Part shown: positions 6,048 to 9,648 of the stretch, in pieces
How positions within the stretch are numbered: position 1 is the stretch's first letter
Layout of the letters: each line of letters begins with the position of its first letter
Assembly: GCA_945861315.1 (NCBI GenBank)
Contig: CAMAUB010000035.1
Coordinates: 1 to 9,648, forward strand
Direction: 5' to 3'
DNA: 9,648 nt
From: Chlamydia trachomatis
GTDB taxonomy: Bacteria; Chlamydiota; Chlamydiia; Chlamydiales; JAAKFR01
Position numbers and translations under genes: made by a program
The notes under the pieces: model-generated
Seen by the model: the letters and a program-made list of their open reading frames with translations, nothing else
The model's database searches: none
Told to the model about the DNA's origin: nothing

Positions 6048-6673
6048 CCTCTTCTCCTCGCAATTTTCTTTAATCTTCTCTCAGGATTTACAACAATGGG
6101 ATGAGAAACAGACTCAAGAAACGGAAGGTCACAAACGTGGTCAGAGTAAGCCATTGTCACATCGTGCTCAAGAGTCTTCTCCTTGAGAATTTTTGCTTTA
6201 CGAGGACCATCAAGAAGGTACCCAATATCAGTTAAAATCCCACTGCTATCAACAAGATATTCAGTTCCATACCCATCACTAATGCCAAGCGCTTTGGCTA
6301 CCGCTTTGACGATAAAATCTGGTGAACTCGATAATAAAAGAATTTTTGTACCTTTTTCTTTCCATTTCTGAAGCTCGGCAACAGCTGGAGCGTAAAGCAT
6401 TCTACTCATTTTTTCAGCCACAAAATTAGGAGTATGGTCTGAAAAATATTCTAGCGTTCTCCCTTGACAAAGCCTAGAAAAGACAGCGCGGTGCAGATCT
6501 ATTAAAGGAAGATTTTTAAACCAAAAATTCATGTAAGTTTGACCACAAAAAATCAAATCACTTAAAGAGAGAAATCCCTTTTGGTAGAGATAACGGGAAT
6601 GAGCAAAGCTACTATTACCCTTGAAGAGGGTTCCGTCTAGATCAAATGCGACTACTGATGGCTCAGGGTTGAT
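6032..6673 (-). CDS. HAD-IB family phosphatase with no canonical start codon
   Basis: The reading frame encodes a phosphoserine-phosphatase-like HAD hydrolase of about 213 residues. Counting from an ATC at 6673, motif I is VAFDLDGTL (D11, D13). Motif II is LLLSSSPD near 113-119, and motif III is the Lys in GPRKAK near 159. Motif IV is YSDHVCDLPFL (D178, D182), and the end, NPERRLKKIARRRGWKIL, is typical of HAD-IB. All catalytic motifs are intact, which argues for function; the substrate cannot be read from sequence. The odd point is the start. Between an in-frame TAG at 6706-6704 and motif I there is no ATG, GTG or TTG. The first canonical-type codon is TTG at 6556, which would remove motif I. 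An ATC at 6673 preceded by AAGAAG, a +1 frameshift from the upstream gene, or a lost start codon are the options. It overlaps nadD by 16 bases. Confidence 0.8.
   Translation of the reverse strand: MNPEPSVVAFDLDGTLFKGNSSFAHSRYLYQKGFLSLSDLIFCGQTYMNFWFKNLPLIDLHRAVFSRLCQGRTLEYFSDHTPNFVAEKMSRMLYAPAVAELQKWKEKGTKILLLSSSPDFIVKAVAKALGISDGYGTEYLVDSSGILTDIGYLLDGPRKAKILKEKTLEHDVTMAYSDHVCDLPFLESVSHPIVVNPERRLKKIARRRGWKIL
6663..6673 (-). other. Candidate recoding site: CCC TGA +1 frameshift site, or ATC start for the HAD gene
   Basis: On the minus strand the coiled-coil gene ends AAT CAA CCC TGA, with TGA at 6665-6663. Slipping one base forward on CCC (to CCT) continues as GAG CCA TCA directly into the HAD frame, just ahead of its DLDGT motif. 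The ATC at 6673-6671 is the only codon here that would give a HAD N-terminus of natural length. No Shine-Dalgarno-like stimulator is visible a few bases before CCC, unlike prfB. This is inference from frame geometry only. Confidence 0.35.
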
Positions 6674-8237
6674 TTTTAACTTCTTTGATTTTTTTCTCGA
6701 TTTCTACAATGCTGGCATCAGTCTTTTCAAGACTTTCTTTTTCTACTGCCATTAGTTCATTGTACTTCATCGCCTTTTCAAAGTCAAGATTTGACCCCCC
6801 AATGGTCCTACGATACTCCTCAATTTGCCCTTTAATCTCTTTTCTTCTCAGCTGCCTTTGCTCTAACATATTTTGAAGAGTTCCAAGCTGCTCTCTTGCT
6901 GCATCAGATAGAGATAAAACCGCTATTTCTTCTTTGTCCACAACTAAATCTCTAATCTCACGCATTTTGCGATCAAAAAGCTGTCTTTCAGTTTTTGTGA
7001 TGGAAAGAGAATTAAGTGTTGTTCGGCACGCCTCAACACCCTCTTTCAATTCTTCAACACTTATTTCCGCTACTTGTGAAGAAATCCGATCTAATTTTTG
7101 ATTAAATTCTTCTATTCTATCTTTGCGCTCTTGCTCAATCTCAGCTTCTTTATCTTTGACCTTTTGCTCATGCTTATCTCTATCGATTTCAAGCGGTTGA
7201 CGCGTACTTAGCAAGACCGCTTTAAGCTCATGCACATCCCCTCTTGTCAGCTCAACCTCTCTCATCCACTGATTGATCTGCTGAAGCTCGGAAAGCCCTT
7301 CTAAACAAGAAATCTCTTTATTTTCAAACTTGGAGGCAATTTGAGCCATACGCTCTAACACTGCTTCCTTGTTTTCTTGTGACTTTTGCTTTTGATGAGC
7401 ATGCTCTTTTTTTAACTCTTTTTCCATGCCCCGCAGCATATCCCAACACTCTGAAAGACTTTGCCTTGTGGTCGTAAAAGCATGGGTATTAATGGTGAGC
7501 ATCTTTGCCAAAGCTTGCAATCCTTTGATCTCTTCTCGATAGAAAAAAACAAGACGCCTCGCTTTTTCTTCACTGAAAGTATGCGCTGAGAAGTGAGATT
7601 CTGTAAATTCTTCGACATCGCGCAAAAACGTCTCACTAATTTCTTTAATTAAGTCTTTGCGTCTTGGGAAAATCACATCTCCGAGAGCTGAAAGGCGGGT
7701 GAAAAACTTATTTTTCTGCCTAATGCGCATTTCAGTTTTGACAAGCTCTTTTCGAAGAGCATTGATGCGCGAGGCAAAAACATTGAGCCCGCAGAGCTCT
7801 TGCTGATGTGTTTCATAAAAAGTGTAGCGTCCCTCAAGAGCCTTCGGCTGTTTTGGCATTTTAAGAGAGACTGCCTTTGGCCCTCCGACTTCTTGCTCTA
7901 AGGCAACTATAGCCAAGTCAATTTGCGTTGCCGCAAATGAGCTCTCTTCATCAAGCAAGTTTTTTAAACGACGCCCCTCTTTAGTCAAATCGACGTAAAA
8001 TGCCCACATATCCGCTCTAACCTGTCCAGAAAGTTGCTCTTTAAAGAATGGAAAGCAGAGCTTGCGCACATGCCAAAATCCTTTAAAATCGGGGGATAAA
8101 TGCTGCGATAGCGCATTTTGCATGTAATCAATACACGCTTTTAATTTCTCTTCGACACCCTTAATGGTTTGTATACCATCGAGAAAGGTTTGAAGCGGCG
8201 AGTGTTTTTGCTGTGGCTCTGTTTGAGCTTTGTCCAT
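6663..8237 (-). CDS. Large coiled-coil protein of unknown function (CT768-like by position)
   Basis: This is a 524-residue, highly charged, soluble-looking protein without a signal peptide or clear membrane segment. The N-terminal third (about 1-190) is mixed, with some aromatic helices (HVRKLCFPFF near 56-65). Long runs rich in Glu, Lys, Arg and Gln suggest coiled coils around 270-305, 350-400 and 450-520. The C-terminal part contains EYRRTIGGSNLDFEKAM (474-490), which looks conserved and non-repetitive, followed by a final helix. Position next to mqnC and upstream of rsfS matches my memory of C. trachomatis CT768, also uncharacterised. It is the first gene of the minus-strand operon. No Shine-Dalgarno precedes ATG 8237. 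It ends CCC TGA, one frame away from the downstream HAD gene. I do not assign a function. Confidence 0.85.
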   Translation of the reverse strand: MDKAQTEPQQKHSPLQTFLDGIQTIKGVEEKLKACIDYMQNALSQHLSPDFKGFWHVRKLCFPFFKEQLSGQVRADMWAFYVDLTKEGRRLKNLLDEESSFAATQIDLAIVALEQEVGGPKAVSLKMPKQPKALEGRYTFYETHQQELCGLNVFASRINALRKELVKTEMRIRQKNKFFTRLSALGDVIFPRRKDLIKEISETFLRDVEEFTESHFSAHTFSEEKARRLVFFYREEIKGLQALAKMLTINTHAFTTTRQSLSECWDMLRGMEKELKKEHAHQKQKSQENKEAVLERMAQIASKFENKEISCLEGLSELQQINQWMREVELTRGDVHELKAVLLSTRQPLEIDRDKHEQKVKDKEAEIEQERKDRIEEFNQKLDRISSQVAEISVEELKEGVEACRTTLNSLSITKTERQLFDRKMREIRDLVVDKEEIAVLSLSDAAREQLGTLQNMLEQRQLRRKEIKGQIEEYRRTIGGSNLDFEKAMKYNELMAVEKESLEKTDASIVEIEKKIKEVKNQP

Positions 8238-8279
8238 AAATATGCAACGATTGAATTGACAGAAAAGGTTTTAGAGATG

Positions 8280-8309
8280 ATCTTAAATCCTTCGCCTACT
8301 TTTAGTCAA
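8280..8309 (-). promoter_or_regulatory. Candidate promoter for the minus-strand operon (coiled-coil gene to fabF)
   Basis: Read on the minus strand, TTGACT (8309-8304) and TAAGAT (8285-8280) are 18 bases apart. The -35 box matches five of six consensus positions and the -10 four of six. Transcription would start near 8273, giving a leader of about 36 bases before ATG 8237. The site overlaps the region just upstream of mqnC, so the two divergent units may share control DNA. Motif match only. Confidence 0.35.
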
Positions 8310-8311
8310 TC

Positions 8312-8317
8312 AAGGAG
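8312..8317 (+). promoter_or_regulatory. Ribosome binding site favouring the mqnC start at 8328
   Basis: AAGGAG lies ten bases upstream of the ATG at 8328. It is the strongest Shine-Dalgarno match near any candidate mqnC start and decides in favour of the short form. The competing ATG at 8277 has only AAGG eight bases upstream. Confidence 0.6.
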
Positions 8318-8327
8318 CCAATCAAAC

Positions 8328-9467
8328 ATGGAAAGATTAACCTATGACGAGGGTGTTTACCTCCTAAAATACGCTGACTTAAAGACGCTACAACTTAAAG
8401 CACAAGAGATTAGAAATAAGAAAAATCCTTCGAATCGGGTTACCTTTGTTCTTGATTCAAATCCAAACTACACAAATATTTGTTCAGTTGACTGCTCTTT
8501 TTGCGCATTTTATCGCCATAAAGGGGCAAAAGATGTCTACATGAAATCAATTGATCAGGTGATGGAGCACTTCAAACGGGCAAGAGAAGCTGGAATCAAC
8601 ACTGTTCTTCTCCAGGGGGGTGTTAACCCTGATCTTACCATCGATTATTATGTAGGCCTTGTCAAGGCAGCTGTTCAGCGCTACCCTGAAATTCATCCTC
8701 ATTTTTTCTCGGCAGTAGAAATCTGGCAGTGCGCTAAGAGCTCAAACCTCACAACACGTCAAGTTCTCGAAAAACTTTGGGAAGCAGGCCAGCGTACTCT
8801 GCCAGGTGGTGGAGCTGAGATCTTGTCTGAAAACGTTCGTCTGCAAATTTCCCCGAAAAAAATTGGTCCAAATGGTTGGATTACTATCCATAAAGAGGCG
8901 CATGAAATTGGCTATCGCACTACAGCTACTATGATGTACGGCCACGTCGAAGAACCTGAAGATGTGGTAGCTCACCTTGAAACCATCCGCGCCGCCCAAG
9001 ATATTATCCCCGGCTTCACCTCCTTTATTCCTTGGAGCTACAAACGAGATCGTACAGCGTTGCGCCGTAAGGTGACACACTGGGCGGGAGCTGATCACTA
9101 TTTTCGCATTCTCTCATTTGCTCGCCTCTACCTCGATAACTTCGACCATATTGGAGCCTCTTGGTTCGGAGAAGGGAAAGAGATTGGAATTCAATCACTT
9201 TGCTATGGAGCTGATGACTTTGGTGGTACAATCATGGAAGAGAATGTACATACAGCAACAGGCTGGATCAACCGTGCCGACCATAATGATATGCTCCGCA
9301 TGATTCGCCAAGCGGGCTTTGAGCCTGCACAGCGCAACACGTTCCACACTATCTTACGCACTTATGAAGGCGTTGACTCTGTTGCTATACCAGAAGCACA
9401 GAAGGTAACTGAGGAAGATAACCAAGCACCTCTTGGCATCTTCGCTGAAAAGAAGTGCTGCCACTAA
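8328..9467 (+). CDS. mqnC: Cyclic dehypoxanthinyl futalosine synthase (MqnC), radical SAM
   Basis: MqnC cyclises dehypoxanthine futalosine in the futalosine route to menaquinone, using a 4Fe-4S cluster and S-adenosylmethionine. From ATG 8328 the protein has 379 residues, normal for the family. The cluster motif is C52-x3-C56-x2-C59 in NYTNICSVDCSFCAFYR. Other family blocks are LLQGGVNPDL, the LPGGGAEIL segment, ISPKKI, TTATMMYGHVEEPED and GFTSFIPW. The GHVE and FIPW segments favour MqnC over its paralogue MqnE. An ATG at 8277 is possible. The frame is also open back to 8169, but that would overlap the divergent coiled-coil gene and add residues foreign to the family. The gene is divergent from the minus-strand operon, as remembered for CT767/CT768. 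A MITE-like element starts 16 bases after its stop. Confidence 0.93.
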   Translation: MERLTYDEGVYLLKYADLKTLQLKAQEIRNKKNPSNRVTFVLDSNPNYTNICSVDCSFCAFYRHKGAKDVYMKSIDQVMEHFKRAREAGINTVLLQGGVNPDLTIDYYVGLVKAAVQRYPEIHPHFFSAVEIWQCAKSSNLTTRQVLEKLWEAGQRTLPGGGAEILSENVRLQISPKKIGPNGWITIHKEAHEIGYRTTATMMYGHVEEPEDVVAHLETIRAAQDIIPGFTSFIPWSYKRDRTALRRKVTHWAGADHYFRILSFARLYLDNFDHIGASWFGEGKEIGIQSLCYGADDFGGTIMEENVHTATGWINRADHNDMLRMIRQAGFEPAQRNTFHTILRTYEGVDSVAIPEAQKVTEEDNQAPLGIFAEKKCCH

Positions 9468-9482
9468 TGGCTCGTCAAGGAA

Positions 9483-9513
9483 TATAGTGGAATTAGTTGA
9501 AAATTTTACAAAT
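9483..9513 (+). repeat. Left terminal inverted repeat of the MITE-like element
   Basis: This 31-bp arm begins TATAGTGGAATTAG and is an exact reverse complement of 9616-9646. The flanking bases (AA outside, AGGGCG inside) do not match the other arm. Confidence 0.95.
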
Positions 9514-9554
9514 AGGGCGTTAGATTTTGTCTGAGAAGGAGATGCGGATATCGA

Positions 9555-9576
9555 CGCTGACTTTTATAAGTCAGCG
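9555..9576. repeat. Central stem-loop of the MITE-like element
   Basis: CGCTGACTT (9555-9563) and AAGTCAGCG (9568-9576) pair perfectly over nine bases around a TTAT loop. It sits near the middle of the 164-bp element. It is not followed by a T-run, so it is not a standard intrinsic terminator. Confidence 0.85.
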
Positions 9577-9615
9577 AGATAGAGCATGATGTTCTCGGGC
9601 AAAAGATACGGATCG

Positions 9616-9646
9616 ATTTGTAAAATTTTCAACTAATTCCACTATA
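9616..9646 (-). repeat. Right terminal inverted repeat of the MITE-like element
   Basis: This 31-bp arm ends CTAATTCCACTATA and exactly mirrors 9483-9513. Only two bases (AC) of downstream flank remain before the window ends, so a target duplication longer than TA cannot be judged. Confidence 0.95.
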
Positions 9647-9648
9647 AC

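Larger units (their letters stand above)
9483..9646. mobile_element. MITE-like palindromic element with perfect 31-bp terminal inverted repeats
   Basis: The element is 164 bp with no coding capacity. Its ends, 9483-9513 and 9616-9646, are exact inverted copies over 31 bp. Outside these points the flanks stop matching, which defines the boundaries. Each end begins with TA (TATAGTGG inward), compatible with insertion at a TA target as in the IS630/Tc1-mariner group; that assignment is inference. The interior is itself an imperfect palindrome. TTTTGTCTGAGAA (9525-9537) can pair with TTCTCGGGCAAAA through two G-U pairs, and a perfect stem-loop sits at the centre. The whole element could fold into one long hairpin in DNA or RNA. 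It lies directly after mqnC and would be transcribed with it. Confidence 0.75.

Noticed and set aside
6032..6556. HAD gene starting at TTG 6556.
   Set aside because: This start would delete the DLDGT motif that is plainly encoded just upstream in the same frame, so the real protein must begin earlier or the gene is broken.
8169..8327. Long form of mqnC starting at 8169.
   Set aside because: It would overlap the divergent coiled-coil gene by about 70 bases and add residues not seen in MqnC; a strong AAGGAG precedes ATG 8328.

Overview
This window looks like chromosome from a member of the Chlamydiae, most likely a Chlamydia-related 'environmental' lineage (Parachlamydiales type) rather than Chlamydiaceae. 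The main clue is gene order. Leucine dehydrogenase, pyrophosphatase, Nudix Ap4A-type hydrolase, FabF, RsfS, a large coiled-coil protein and MqnC follow each other as I remember for Chlamydia trachomatis CT773 back to CT767, and the protein sequences fit that group. Two things differ from that remembered order. A HAD phosphatase and NadD sit between the coiled-coil gene and rsfS, and about 1.8 kb of accessory DNA separates the Nudix gene from fabF. These comparisons come from memory, not from a search.

Layout. Positions 1-820 (minus) hold a leucine dehydrogenase whose C-terminus lies outside the window. It is divergent from ppa (884-1579, plus), which converges on and overlaps a Nudix hydrolase (1566-2033, minus). 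Positions 2034-3874 form an accessory island. It contains a probable PARP-like ADP-ribosyltransferase protein with a hydrophobic N-terminal segment (2182-2937), the decayed 3' end of an ISL3-family transposase (about 3112-3481), and about 390 bases of unrecognised, A/C-rich, non-coding DNA. From 8237 down to 3875 a tightly packed minus-strand operon runs coiled-coil protein, HAD-IB phosphatase, nadD, rsfS, fabF. Divergent from it is mqnC (8328-9467, plus). The window ends in a 164-bp palindromic MITE-like element with perfect 31-bp terminal inverted repeats.

How the genes fit together. Most are housekeeping: amino-acid catabolism (ldh), pyrophosphate removal (ppa), Ap4A/nucleotide sanitation (Nudix), NAD synthesis (nadD), ribosome silencing in starvation (rsfS), fatty-acid elongation (fabF) and menaquinone synthesis by the futalosine route (mqnC).

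Three points deserve attention. First, the HAD reading frame has no ATG, GTG or TTG upstream of its DxDGT motif. It lies in the +1 frame of the preceding coiled-coil gene, which ends in CCC TGA, a sequence known to permit +1 frameshifting. Second, the ADP-ribosyltransferase-like protein is a plausible host-directed effector. Third, the terminal element looks like an IS630/mariner-type MITE.
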